Below are positions 9,172 through 19,756 of a stretch of DNA of 64,000 bases, piece by piece. The notes below the pieces were generated by a model. The model had not been told where the DNA came from. It saw nothing but the letters and a program-made list of their open reading frames with translations, and searched no databases. This DNA comes from Azolla caroliniana (lineage: Eukaryota; Polypodiophyta): NCBI GenBank assembly GCA_043228905.1, contig JBHGNT010000010.1, forward strand, positions 12,524,001 to 12,588,000. Direction: 5' to 3'. Position 1 is the first letter of the stretch. The number at the start of each line of letters is the position of its first letter. The position numbers and the translations under genes are program-made.

Positions 9172-11807
9172 CCGTGGAGAGCCGAGACATCACAACCATG
9201 CGAACACCGATAGGATTAGTCCGAATGTGCACACTACCACAAGGAGCGACAAACTCGGTTGCTCATATGATGAACGCGATGAACAAGGTGCTTCGAGACT
9301 GCATTCCGGAGATAACGATGCCGTTCCTCAATGACATTCCGATGAAAGGATGCGCGGTAGAAGAAAAAGATGAAACTATGGATGATCGGGGATGCCGAAA
9401 GTTCGTGGTCGACCATATTCATGATTGCGAGAAAGTGTTGCGAAAGCTAGAAGATGTGCACCTAACACTTTCCGGGGAGAAATCGGCATTTGGGCAAGAA
9501 GAAATATTGGTGGTCGGACATCTATGTGGGCCCTACGGTCGAAGACCGTCACCAACAAAGATCGATGCGATTCAAGCTATGGAGGAAGTATGCGAGTCAA
9601 CATCCGAAGTCCGAAGGTTTCTCAGTGCATGTGCATTCTATCACATATGGATTCCGCACTATGCACATATAGCGGATCCGCTCTACCACTTGTTGCGGAA
9701 AGGTAAGAAATTCGAATGGAAACCGGAACACACCAACGCCATGAAGAAATTGAAGAAGACACTTCGGAGGGCGGAAGCACTTAAGAAGCCGAGCTATGAC
9801 CGACCAATCATAGTAACGGTTGATACAAGTCCAACCGGTATCGGGTGGGTCATCAATCAAGCCGACTCGGATGGTTCGCGGTATCCGATCCGATTCGGAG
9901 CAAAGGTTCTCAACGAAAGGCAACGTGGATATGCGCAAGTCAAAAGAGAACTGTGGGGAGTCATGTCAGCGATAAAATCGGATCGGGATTATTTGATCGG
10001 AGCCGAAGTGGTGATCGAGACGGATTGTCTTCCGATACTCGGGATGATGCGGTGTTGTACGATACCGGATGTAGCTATGCTAAGGTGGGTTGCATATGTC
10101 AAGTTGCTTAATCCGGAGGTTCGACACATCTCGGGGAAGGACAACGCGGTAGCGGATATGTTATCAAGGGCTCGGTTCGGGCACGACATAACCGAATCGG
10201 ATAATGAAGAAGTTTCCGAAGACTACTTCGCGTCGGAGCACATATGCCGAGTAAACGTAATCCGGGAATTCCGGGAAGAAGAATACGAGGGAGAAAGCTT
10301 GATGATCGGGAAGATGTTACAAGAGGCCGAGGATTCAACAAACGATAAAGGAAGAAGAGCCGAGATCCGAAGGAAGAAGAGACAAGTCCAAAAGTTCTTC
10401 TTGGAAAACGGATTAATATGGAGGGCGCCGAAAAGACCGGATGGTATACCACTTCGAGTAGTCGGGACAAAAGAGCAACGAAACCGGATAATGTCCGAGT
10501 TTCACGAATCCGATTGGGCTGGACACCGAGGAACATGGGCAACATTTGTGAAGATCAAGCAAAAATATTGGTGGAAGAAAATGTACAAAGATGTCGCGGA
10601 GTTCACTGAAAGCTGCGAGAAATGTCAAGTCTACTCCAGGGTTCGACATCGAGATGAGTTACATCCGACATTCTCACCGACAATCAACTTCAAGTGGATG
10701 GTTGACATAGTGGCCATGCCGACCGGGATCGGACAAAAGAAATACTTGGTATTAGCTCGGGAAGATCTCACGAATCAAGTAGAAGGTCGAGCGCTTCAGA
10801 GAAAAACGTGTTCCGCGGTATGCCAATTTCTTTTGGAGGAAGTATTTTGCAAGTACGGGTGCGTAGGACAAGTGATTGCGGACCGGGGAGAACTCGACTC
10901 GGACAAAGCTAGGGGATTCTTCGCTAAACACGGAGTTCGGTTATTGCTGACAACGGCATACAATCCGGAGGCCAACGGGAAAATCGAACTAGGACATAGT
11001 CCGATCGTGAAAGCACTTGCGAAGGCATGCGATGGAAAGGTGAAGGACTGGCCGCAGATGCTTCCGTATGCACTATGGGCGGATCGGACGACGCATAGTT
11101 CCATAACCGGTTACATGCCGGCAGAACTCATGACCGGACAAGCACCGGTAATGCCGACGGAAACCGTGATCGCAACATGGACAGTGCTACCGTGGAAGGA
11201 AGAGATGAGCCGGGAAGAACTACTAGCGGTCCGGATACGACAACTAGAGGGAAGACCGGCAGACATAGTGGAAGCAATACGCCGACAACAAGAAGCACGA
11301 TTAAGGAACAAAAGTCGGTTCGACACAAAGCACCGACTACAACCGAGGAGGATTGAAGAAGGAGATTGGGTGATCGTCTATGACAGTAGTTTGGACCATC
11401 AACATACAACGATGCGGAAATTCGCGAAAAGGTGGTTCGGGCCATACGAGGTTCGGAAAGTCTTCGACAACGGAACGTACCGACTGTCCGAGTTGGATGG
11501 AACAATACTACGAGTGCCTATAGCCGGGAAGCGGGTGAAGATTTTCAAGAAGCGGACCGACGACAAACCCTATGTGATCCGAGCCAAGGCCGACAACGAG
11601 GAGCAATCGGACGAAGACCACGGTGATGCGGGAAGCGAAGAAAGTGAATTACAACTCATAGTCGACATAAGGGGAGAATCGAAGGAAGCTTTGGGTGTAG
11701 ACGGATATGGGGGATCAAGAACTTCGGCACATACCGGAGGATGTGCGGGTTCGGAGGGGGCGAATGTCGTAGTGTATTCCACACACTACGTGAAAAACAT
11801 AAAATAA
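9150..11807 (+). CDS. pol: E1 pol: RT C-terminal half, RNase H, integrase
   Basis: Open frame of nearly 890 codons. The RT part has YDQFQL and LPQGATNS, but the catalytic box reads F-L-N-D (9324-9335): the first aspartate of the usual YxDD is Asn (AAT at 9330). RNase H follows with D (9831), E (9948) and D (10023). The integrase has an HHCC zinc finger (HX6H then CX2C, ending CEKCQ) and a DD35E triad at 10704, 10881 and 10986. A GPY/F-type module (RWFGPYEV) lies near the C-terminus and there is no chromodomain. The frame runs through the polypurine tract and stops at TAA 11805-11807 inside the 3' LTR. It is a Ty3/gypsy element, but cannot act alone because the upstream half of RT is out of frame. 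Confidence 0.88.
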   Translation, partial: GYDQFQLAVESRDITTMRTPIGLVRMCTLPQGATNSVAHMMNAMNKVLRDCIPEITMPFLNDIPMKGCAVEEKDETMDDRGCRKFVVDHIHDCEKVLRKLEDVHLTLSGEKSAFGQEEILVVGHLCGPYGRRPSPTKIDAIQAMEEVCESTSEVRRFLSACAFYHIWIPHYAHIADPLYHLLRKGKKFEWKPEHTNAMKKLKKTLRRAEALKKPSYDRPIIVTVDTSPTGIGWVINQADSDGSRYPIRFGAKVLNERQRGYAQVKRELWGVMSAIKSDRDYLIGAEVVIETDCLPILGMMRCCTIPDVAMLRWVAYVKLLNPEVRHISGKDNAVADMLSRARFGHDITESDNEEVSEDYFASEHICRVNVIREFREEEYEGESLMIGKMLQEAEDSTNDKGRRAEIRRKKRQVQKFFLENGLIWRAPKRPDGIPLRVVGTKEQRNRIMSEFHESDWAGHRGTWATFVKIKQKYWWKKMYKDVAEFTESCEKCQVYSRVRHRDELHPTFSPTINFKWMVDIVAMPTGIGQKKYLVLAREDLTNQVEGRALQRKTCSAVCQFLLEEVFCKYGCVGQVIADRGELDSDKARGFFAKHGVRLLLTTAYNPEANGKIELGHSPIVKALAKACDGKVKDWPQMLPYALWADRTTHSSITGYMPAELMTGQAPVMPTETVIATWTVLPWKEEMSREELLAVRIRQLEGRPADIVEAIRRQQEARLRNKSRFDTKHRLQPRRIEEGDWVIVYDSSLDHQHTTMRKFAKRWFGPYEVRKVFDNGTYRLSELDGTILRVPIAGKRVKIFKKRTDDKPYVIRAKADNEEQSDEDHGDAGSEESELQLIVDIRGESKEALGVDGYGGSRTSAHTGGCAGSEGANVVVYSTHYVKNIK
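11753..11764 (+). promoter_or_regulatory. E1 polypurine tract
   Basis: GGAGGGGGCGAA lies immediately before the 3' LTR and would prime plus-strand DNA synthesis. One C interrupts the purine run. It sits inside the pol reading frame. Confidence 0.75.
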
Positions 11808-12469
11808 TATATCCGATTTTAGATACATATAAATAAATAAATAATATATCAAAAGAATTTATCACGTGCATAGGGCAGGATTCGAACCATGCACCTCCAC
11901 GTAGATAACCCCAACTTTACCATTGCAATAAATTATCTTTAGTGTTATAAATATAGATTTAATACGTATAAGACCTTTATTTACACATACCTTTATTAAA
12001 AGGTAAAAATCATGTATTCTTTAGAGTGTGAATATTTTATTTACACGTGCCATTAAAAGTGACTCATGCACGTCTAGTGTGCATCAGCCCTATATTTAGG
12101 AAATGACAAAGCATCACATGCACATTTAGTGTGCATGGACACTTTAGGTGAAAAAGCATGAAGCCATGCTTAGCCTCTTCCATCTTTATATAAGGAGGAG
12201 AGAAATATGTATAAGGTTGTTGATTAATATAGAAGAATTGATCAATCTAATATATTCATGGGATTCACGAATTTTGCCATCTAAATTACTCTTATAATCT
12301 AAATATTGTTTTAAAATAAACTAAACTCGTGGGATTATCAAGATTTCTATCTTACTTCTCTTCCTATTATTCATAACTAGCCTTAAGTTGTATTCCTCTT
12401 CCTCCTAGTCCAAAACCTCGGCGGTTCCCACCCGACTCACGCAACGATCCGGAGCCGAAGGGCTCAACA
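11765..12469 (+). mobile_element. E1 3' LTR (705 bp)
   Basis: Begins TGTCGTAGTG and ends CTCAACA. It matches the LTR at 5399-6104, with many of the differences being G-A or C-T changes. It carries the same TATATAA box (12187-12193) and the same antisense B box (11888-11878). The pol stop codon lies 43 bases inside it. Confidence 0.93.
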
Positions 12470-14633
12470 GCGCAATATATAAATATTATTTATTTCTAAT
12501 CAATGATTACAATATTAAAAAGCACACAAGATGTGATCCATTGTAGTCTACTTGGTTAGATTACTCAGCTCTCACCCGAGAGACCCGGGTTCCACTCCCG
12601 ATAATGGAAAAGACAATATCATATATCAAATTTTGCAACAATATCATGTGTTAATTGTTTGATAACTCAAAAACTCAAGACCTAAAATAGGTGTTCCAAT
12701 AATGTACAATTAACAAAATAATCAATATTATGTTCGAAGGATTGATGCCGAACTTTACTTTGATTTGTTTCTCCTAACATGAATTTCTAAACTTACTCCC
12801 ATTCTTTGATTAATGGTAAATGTTTCAAATGAAATTGGACAAAACATAATGTTGTTCAAGAAAACAAAAAGATGTATATTTAGTTGTGGTTGTTCGTCAA
12901 CATTGGTAGGACAAATTAGTACATCAACAATTATAGTTTGGATAACTTGATACAATTTCAAACAATACGCATAGATTGCAGAATAATGGTCAACTGTCGA
13001 TAAGCATTGCTAAATGAATTCCATTGTAATCAAGTTGCCTCGAATCGTTGATTCTTACTCGAAACGCGATAGGAAAAACTAGATACATTATATATCATGA
13101 GTAACTGTGGCATCGATAAAAAGCCGTGAAATTATTAAATCTTAAAAACGACAGTGTGTTACAACAATCCTCAGCTTTTCATTGATGCTTAAGGAATGTA
13201 TAAATATTATTTATTACCAATCAATGATTAGAATATTAAAAAGTGCACAAGATGTGATCCATTGAAGTCTAGTTGGTTAGAATACTTGGCTCTCACCCGA
13301 GATACCGATGTTCATCTCCTGGCAATAGAAAGGACAATATCATATATAAAATTTTGTGACGCATGTCATGTGTTAACTGTTTGATAACTCAAAAACTCAA
13401 AACGTAAAGTAGTTACAATAATGTACAATTAATAAAATGAACTCAAAAACTCAAGCTCTAAAGTAGTCGTTAGAATAATGTACAATTAACAAACTAATCC
13501 AAATTATATTTAAAGGATTGATAATGAAGTTTGCTTTGATTTTTTTCTCCTCACATCAATTTCTAAACTTAATACGAATATTCAATTAATCATAGAGGTT
13601 TCAAATGAAATTTGACAAAACATTATGTTGTTCGGGACAAGAAGAAGAAATATATTTTGTCGTGGTGATTTCTCAACATGGTTACGACAAATTAGTACAC
13701 AGACAATTATAGTTTGGATAACTGGATAGAATTTCCAAAAATACGCATAGATTGTAGAATAATGGTGAACTCTCGATCAACATTGCACCAAATTTCTTTA
13801 TTTGAAGCAAACCACTAGAATATTATGTTTGAAGTATTGAAAATGTACTTTAATTTAATTTTTTCCTCCTAACATTAATTTCTAGACTTAATCCCATTAT
13901 TCAATTAATGGTCTAGGTTTCGAATGAAATTGCACCAAACATTATGTTAACAAGAAGCAGTACATCCAGTTGTGGTTATACCTAAACATTGCTACGATAA
14001 ATTAGTAAACCAACAAGTATAGTTTTGATAATTTAATACAATTTCAAAAAATACTCATAGATTGCAAAATACTGGTCAACTGTCGACAAGCATTGCACCA
14101 TGTTTCTTTATTTGTAGCAATGCACTAGAATAGTACATTAACTAATTCATTTACTAAATGAATTCCATTCTATTCAAGTTGCCTCGACTCGTTCATTTCC
14201 CCCCGAGATGCGCAGGTACAACCACATGCATAGGAAAAACTAGATACATCATAGATCATGAGTTAATTTGGCATCGATAAAAACCCGTGAAATTATTAAA
14301 TCTTAAAAACGAGAGTGTGTTAGAAAAATCTTCTGTTTCTTGTTGATGCTTGCGCAATATATGAATATTCTTTATTACTAATCAATGATTGCAATATTAA
14401 AAAGTGCACAAGATGTGATCCATTGTAGTCTAGTTGGTTAGAATGCTTGGCTCTCACACGAGAGACCCGGGTTCAACTCCTAGGAATAGATTGCACCAAC
14501 AATTATAGCTTGGATAACTTGATACAATTTCAAACAATACGCATTGATAGCAGAATAATGGTCAACTGTAGTAAAGCACTCGAATCTTACATTAACTAAT
14601 TCATTTACTAAATGAATTCCACTATAGTCTAGT
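12470..14633. repeat. tRNA-Glu macrosatellite, block 2
   Basis: Satellite between E1 and E2. It starts with the right copy of the E1 target duplication (GCGC, 12470-12473) and ends with the left copy of the E2 duplication (CTAGT, 14629-14633). A modules are at 12537, 13258 and 14419. Part of it (about 12720-14600) shares diagnostic variants with about 1725-4450, and from about 13010 also with 28885-31650, so these are copies of a higher-order segment. No other gene is seen. Confidence 0.88.
12537..12608 (+). pseudogene. tRNA-Glu(CTC)-like module A
   Basis: Anticodon CTC with a T-loop TTCCACT variant and an A-C clash in the anticodon stem. It shares these unusual changes with the module at 57083, linking the two segments. 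Confidence 0.6.
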
Positions 14634-15057
14634 TGTCTGGAATAGTACTAAAGCAGAGATGGAATTAGTGCTAAGAAGAACAGTACTATTAGTACTAAGA
14701 GGACGGGACTGCGTAAGATTCCCGAGAGAGAGGAAGTGAGAAGAGGAGAGAGAGAGATAGGATGATGACAACAGCTCTTATATTATATGAAAGATAAGTA
14801 CAAATTGGCTAAGAGGCTTAAGACTGGTGTTGAACCAATTTGGTTCAAAACAATGCCTTGTGCCTCCTTTTATAGTGTTTTTAGGAATAATCCTGAAGCT
14901 TCTAGAATGTTCCAGAGAGATCTGGAATATACATCAATTTTCTATGATAAAGCATAAATAAAAATAGTATCCTACAAATTACAATTCATAGTCTAATGGT
15001 AAGAGCTCGACCCATGTAGCATAAGGTCATGGGTTCGAGTCTTGCCATATCATGACA
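14634..15057 (-). mobile_element. E2 3' LTR (424 bp)
   Basis: Left-hand LTR of a minus-strand element. On the plus strand it runs from TGTCTGGAATAG to ATCATGACA and matches 19757-20180 with roughly eight substitutions and two small indels. It is flanked outside by CTAGT at 14629-14633, repeated at 20181-20185. It contains a TATAAAA box on the minus strand (14874-14868) and the palindrome TTGAACCAA-T-TTGGTTCAA (14830-14848). Confidence 0.93.
14989..15050 (+). promoter_or_regulatory. tRNA-like segment in E2 3' LTR
   Basis: Read opposite to the element's genes. A box TAGTCTAATGG (14989-14999) and B box GGTTCGAGTCT (15032-15042, one base from consensus) are spaced 43 nt apart as in tRNA genes. 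Stem pairing is weak, so it is best called a tRNA-like Pol III promoter remnant. The same segment is in the 5' LTR (20112-20175) and in E3 (61739-61672). Confidence 0.55.
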
Positions 15058-15068
15058 CTATCTCCCCC
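15058..15068 (-). promoter_or_regulatory. E2 polypurine tract
   Basis: On the minus strand GGGGGAGATAG abuts the 3' LTR and directly follows the pol stop codon TAA (15071-15069). It is the plus-strand primer site of the element. Confidence 0.75.
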
Positions 15069-15323
15069 TTAAAGACGACGAGTGGAACGAGTCGGCGCTA
15101 ATTGTGGACCGGGTTTGTCCGGATACTTTCGGTGGAAATTGGCAAGAAGATCTTGTGCATTGGCAACATGCTGGACGGGTTCCCAAGTACGTTTGCTCAG
15201 ACTATAACCGAACCAATCGACCAAGTAATAAAGTTTGTTGCGAACAAGTTTGGAATCGAGGATGGCAGCAACTTCATACTTCGGGCCGGCGTCCAACTCC
15301 AGCGGGGGCGGCGGTGGTGTCAC
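15069..15323 (-). pseudogene. pol: E2 pol C-terminus, chromodomain
   Basis: End of pol. Residues about 15-72 of this segment form a chromodomain: KYEVAAILDSK, YYLVDWFGY and RTWEPVQHV, with aromatic-cage candidates Y, W and W retained, then an FHRKYPDKPGP tail. Chromodomains of Ty3 chromoviruses bind histone marks and can steer integration. The wording is closest, from memory, to Sushi/Tf1-like elements and not to the plant CRM or Tekay groups. It is in the same frame as the integrase upstream. Confidence 0.85.
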
Positions 15324-15392
15324 ACGATCGGGAATGGTGTTTGCTTTATAAGGTTCAAGAAGAGAACAATGGAAAACCGGATGTATCTGAAG

Positions 15393-16385
15393 CTACAAAG
15401 GGAGATCAAGGCGGAAGGAGACATCATTAATCTTACCCGTAATACGGAAGGGACTGAGTCGTCGATAATCCAACTTGTCGCACGGTCGAGTAGTCTTGAT
15501 GTGACGACGTAAGAGCCATACTCGATCTCCGATGGCAAAAGAGGAGGGAATCCGATGACGATCCGCATAAGTCTTTTGTGTGTGTTGAGCATGATGAAGG
15601 TGAGTAGAGAGATCCATCTGGATCTTGCGTAGCCTCTCCAAATGATCCTCGGCACGAGGGTTGGTAGGTAGCTCCGGAGTGTCGATCACCGACCAGCGAG
15701 GATGAAAACCGGTATAAGCGAAAAATGGGGAGACCCGAGTCGAGGAGTGAATAGCATTATTATACGCAAACTCTGCAAAGTGGAGAATCTCAGCCCAATC
15801 GTCCTGTTGATAACTCAGCGTTTGGTTTGTTCGTTCCGCCTGCCCGTCGGTCTGAGGATGGTAGCCCGAGGAGAGGTTGCAGGAGACCTTGAGCATCTTG
15901 AAGAGATGCTGCCAAAATTTGGAGACGAATTGCGGGCCTCAGTCACTGATAATACTGTCTGAGAGGCCATGATGCCAAAATACCTCACGCATAACAAGAG
16001 CGGCGGTTTCCTCGCTAGTGATGGCTTTAGTACACGGCACAAAATGTGCCATCTTCGTGTATCGATCGACGACGGTTAGGATAGCATCAAACCCCTTCGA
16101 AACCGGCAGATCTGTGATAAAATCAAGACAAATAGACTGCCACGGCTTACTTGGAATCGGTAAGGGTTCCAAAAAGCCATATGGATGGTGTCGTGGCATC
16201 TTTGCTCGGCAGCAAGCATCACAGGTACGAACGTAGTCGTCAACAAAACGGCGCATGTGGGGCCACCAAAAAGATCGCTGCCCTAGCTCCAACATCTTAG
16301 TACTACCGAAATGTCCCGCGTATGGGTGTCGTGACAATGTTGGACGATTTGAAGGCGACAGGAGCAATCGGGGACATATACGCAC
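15393..16385 (-). pseudogene. pol: E2 integrase
   Basis: The HHCC finger (HPYAGH and CDACC) is followed by the catalytic core. First D in CLDFITD (16124), second D in SIISD (15944), E in DGQAERTNQ (15836): the last two are 35 residues apart, the DD35E spacing. A TGA at 15941-15939 directly after the second D replaces the usual Arg of the RGPQF motif, as expected from CGA to TGA. It is otherwise well preserved down to a typical Ty3 C-terminal region. Confidence 0.88.
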
Positions 16386-16631
16386 TTTTTAAAGAATAAC
16401 AAACCATCATGATATTCGAATTGTCAGTAGTCAATACCTGGTTGTTGAGGCCGAGAACAGGATGCCCGAGAAGTATCAATGTGCACCAGGATGTCTTGAG
16501 CAAAACTATCCGTCTTCAAGGTTGCACGTATGTCATCGGTAATCCGTGAATCCATCGGGGTGTGAAAAATCCGTGTCGTGTGCAATCATGTTGGTCCCAA
16601 GATTACTTGCTTTTGATTATCAAAAGTTGCG

Positions 16632-17606
16632 TCACCGGGACGAGGTGCAAGATAGTGCATTTGCTTTTCCTTGCTGCTTCTCCGGTCGATATGTGATTTT
16701 GAAGTCGAAACGCGTGAGGAATTGCGCCCACCGAGCTTGCCGTCGATTTAGTACGCAAGCGTTTTGAAAATAAGCAAGATTTTTATGATCGCTAAAGACA
16801 ATGACCTGATGAGGAGAGCCCTCTAAGAGATGCCGCCATTGTACAAATGAATCCACGATGGCTAATAACTCCTTGTCATGTATTTCGTAGTTGATTTCTG
16901 CGACATCGAATTTGCGCGAATGGAAAGCCACCGGATGCAACTCTTCTTTATCGCCTTGTTGAGAAAGGATGCTACCGAGGGCGAAATCTGATGTGTCGGC
17001 CTCCATGATGAATGGTTTGCTTGTATCCACATGAGCTAGAATCGGTGCTGATGTAAAGGCTTTCTTAAGATGCCGAAAAGCCATATCTGCTTCTATGGAC
17101 CAAAGAAATGCTTGGCCCTTCTTCGTAAGTTGTGTGAGAGATAAAATAATCTTCGAGTAATCCTGTATAAACTTACGGTAGAAGTTAGCAAAACCTAGAA
17201 AACATTGTACATCTCGTATCGACTGTGGAATTTGCCACTCTAGTACAGTTTGGATTTTAGCTGGATCCATGGTGATGCCCTTTGAGGAGATGATGTAGCC
17301 TAGAAATTCCACTTGCTTGCAGCCAAAGCTACATTTTTCTAGCTTGGCATAAAGACCATTCTCACGGAGTCGCTTTAGTACTAATAGTACATGAGAATCG
17401 TGCTCTTCCTGGGTCTTCGAATAAATCAATAGATCATCCAGATAAATGATCAAACAGATATCCAAGAGGTCTCTGAATATATCATTTGCCATGTGTTGGA
17501 AGACTGCGGGTGCATTGGTTAGGCCAAACGGCATAACAGTATACTCGAAATGCCCATACCGCGTGCGAAAGGCGGTCTTCCACTCATCTCCCGGTCGGAT
17601 CTGCAC
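16632..17606 (-). pseudogene. pol: E2 reverse transcriptase palm/thumb and RNase H
   Basis: Contains the RT motifs MPFGLTNAPAVFQ and an intact YLDD box (17444-17433), then a Ty3 connection region (FLGYIISSKGI, FLGFANFYRKFI). RNase H residues are seen in EADTSDFALG, HDKELLAIV and FSDHKNL. The frame ends shortly after the RNase H domain at a stop. Between 16632 and 16386 the tether to integrase contains further stops. Confidence 0.9.
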
Positions 17607-17876
17607 GAGGTTATACGCTCCTCATAGGTCGATTTTAGTAAAAAACTTGGCACCATTAAGTCGCTCTAAAAAACTTGATATAAGAGGAAGTGCATACCTA
17701 TTCCGGATGGTGACTTTATTCAATCCGCGGTAATCAACGACAAGACGAAGTGAGCCATCTTTCTTCTTGACAAAGAAGATGGGTGCACCGACCGGAGATT
17801 TCGAATGGCGGATGAACCCTTTTGCGAAGTTCTCCTCTATGTAGGCTCGAAGGACTTCTAACTCGGTGGGTGACAA
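17607..17876 (-). pseudogene. pol: E2 reverse transcriptase, N-terminal part
   Basis: Ty3 RT fingers: [35 protein letters not shown] and FFTKIDL. TGA at 17624-17622 directly after KIDL replaces an expected Arg codon (CGA to TGA) and separates it from the rest of RT, which continues in the same frame. Confidence 0.88.
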
Positions 17877-18081
17877 GTTGTAAATTGGTCCCCATGGTGG
17901 CTCGGTTCCTGGTTGTAAATCGATGGGACAGTCATAGGGACGGTGATGAGGAAGGGTACCGGCTTTTACCTTGTCAAATATATCGGCATAAGGATGATAT
18001 TTTGCCGGAAGTTGTACTGAGGAGTCCTTCTTGGGGTGAAATGGTCGAAACTTGGTGAGTTGATTCTTGGGGTGGTCGATA

Positions 18082-18529
18082 TCAGACTTCTCTTGTTCTC
18101 CAATCTATGGCTGGATTATGTAATTCAAACCAAGGTAATCCTAGGACAATGGGATGCTCTGGACTACTAATTATATTAAATGATATTACACACACAAAAC
18201 TACCTAGGACAACCTGAATGGGTTCTGATTCTTCTACAATATTCCCGGAAGCAATGGGATGACCATCAATGACTACTACAGATGCAGGACAAGGAAGTTT
18301 TCTTAAGGATATCTGAGAAGCTTGGGCAAAATTTCGATCCATGAAACAGGAATTAGCTCTGGAATCTAAAAGTGCTAGGACGGGTACTGGGGGAGTACTT
18401 GTAGTACTAACAATGACTTGGGCTAGGAACACATTGCTAACTTGCTTGGAAGGAATGGAACCACTAATGGGCTGTACAGATCTAGGGCTGCTCTCCAACC
18501 AAACGGCTCCTATTTTGGCTGGACTCAAT
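18082..18529 (-). pseudogene. pro: E2 protease and start of pol
   Basis: Retropepsin-like: VLALLDSRANSCFMD with the catalytic D-S-G changed to D-S-R, and a later HPIVLGLPWF motif. It lies in the -1 frame relative to gag and overlaps its end. The sister copy E3 keeps D-S-G here, so the Arg is damage. Downstream (about 18040-17877) E2 lacks roughly 80 bp that E3 still has, which explains the frame change before RT. Confidence 0.82.
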
Positions 18530-19682
18530 CGTTTAACTCTTCATCTAATTGACTAAGGATTTCAAATTTATTTGAGATACTTGGGCTATTAATACTATGA
18601 ATACTATCAAACACTCTATTAGTACTCTTAATACTATCAAACACTCCTGAGGGAAGAATTGACTCGGGTTTAGTACAGGCTACAATTTGATTTACCTGTC
18701 TTCTTGGCTTATGGGGACAATTGATTGCGATATTCCCTGGTCCACTGCAATAAAGACATAATCGATTTGCACGTCGTCGTTGCTTTTCTTCTTCCGATAA
18801 CGGGCCGCGTCGACGCATGGTATCGATCTCCATCGGTGTCGAAGTATTTGCTTGAAGTATGTCTCGTGCAAACGGTCTAGCCGCGACTGCGGCGTAAGTG
18901 GGCTCCGGCCTAGCGTGTGGTATCTGTAATTGACGTTTCGAACGCCGTTCGAAAAGGCGGTTGTCACATCGGACCGCTCGACTGATTGCCTCCGTAAGAT
19001 ACTTTGGTTCTTCGGGGAAGGTTAGAAGTAGATCTTTGACATCATTTCGTAGGCCATAGCGAAACTGCTCCATTAGTGCTTGATCATCCCAGGGTATGTC
19101 GGAAGCGAGTAAGCGGAAATCCGCCGCGTAGGCCGAGGCTGGACGATCGCCTTGACGCAATCGCCGGATCTTGTTGATCGTCGTCCTGATGTTGTCGGTG
19201 TCTCCAAAGCAGGCTTTGAACTCACTAATAAAATCTTCAAAGTTATTAAGCAAGGGCGATTGTTTTTCTAGAAGCGGAGCAAACCATGCTAAGGCTGAGC
19301 CGCTAAGCAACGTGCCTATTAAGCCGACTCGGGATGCATCAGTGGGCTATCGGGAAGGATGCATTTAGAGGACTAATCGTACCTGATTAAGGAATCCCCT
19401 GAATTGCGATCGCGTTCCATCAAATTTCACAGGAAGTCCAATCTTCGGCTCTTTATGAAATCCTTGGGGACTTGATCCTTGTTGTTGCAATGCCACTTCG
19501 AGTTGTTGCACCCGTAACGCTAACTCCCCATGTTGTTACTGCGTTTGTTGCTTTTCTAGAGCGATTTGTTGCAGATCCCCTATCAGCCGTTGGTTTTCTT
19601 GTTCCAGGGCAACAAACTTTTCTTTTAGGCACTGTAACTCGGAGAAAACGGATTGATATTCTTGGGCACTAACAGTAGCCAT
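18525..19682 (-). pseudogene. gag: E2 gag (385 codons, two nonsense codons)
   Basis: ATG at 19682-19680. An N-terminal Gln-rich coiled coil is followed by a capsid region resembling Sushi/PEG10-type gag (GSALAWFAPLLEKQSPLLN) and a C-terminal knuckle. TAA codons at 19538-19536 (codon 49) and 19367-19365 (codon 106) interrupt it. The zinc knuckle CX2CX4HX4C has Asn for His. The reading frame otherwise runs to TGA 18527-18525, the same 385-codon length as E3 gag. Confidence 0.87.
18531..18537 (-). promoter_or_regulatory. E2 candidate -1 frameshift site
   Basis: GTTAAAC on the minus strand, in phase G-TTA-AAC with gag and just before its TGA. Pol opens in the -1 frame at the same place. The identical arrangement is at 63318-63324 in E3. 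Confidence 0.5.
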
Positions 19683-19740
19683 AGTAGAGGGACAAGGGTA
19701 GGAGGATGAGGGAGAACGACAAGTAGGCTGGAGGAAAGAA

Positions 19741-19756
19741 AAAAATTGGTTCCATC
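19741..19756 (-). promoter_or_regulatory. E2 primer site, self-priming type (putative)
   Basis: Directly after the 5' LTR the minus strand reads GATGGAACCAATTTTT. It is not complementary to initiator tRNA-Met. GAACCAATT is complementary to AATTGGTTC, which lies about 35 nt after the TATA box, near the predicted 5' end of the RNA. This fits Tf1/Sushi-type self-priming. Confidence 0.5.

Noticed and set aside
5399-12469. E1 as an integrated plant pararetrovirus
   Set aside because: It has two LTRs, target duplications, a PPT and a DD35E integrase, and no movement-protein-like region, so it is a Ty3/gypsy retrotransposon.
15102-18556. Plus-strand open frames across E2 and minus-strand frames across E1
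   Set aside because: They are the complements of real pol and gag segments, with no domains of their own.
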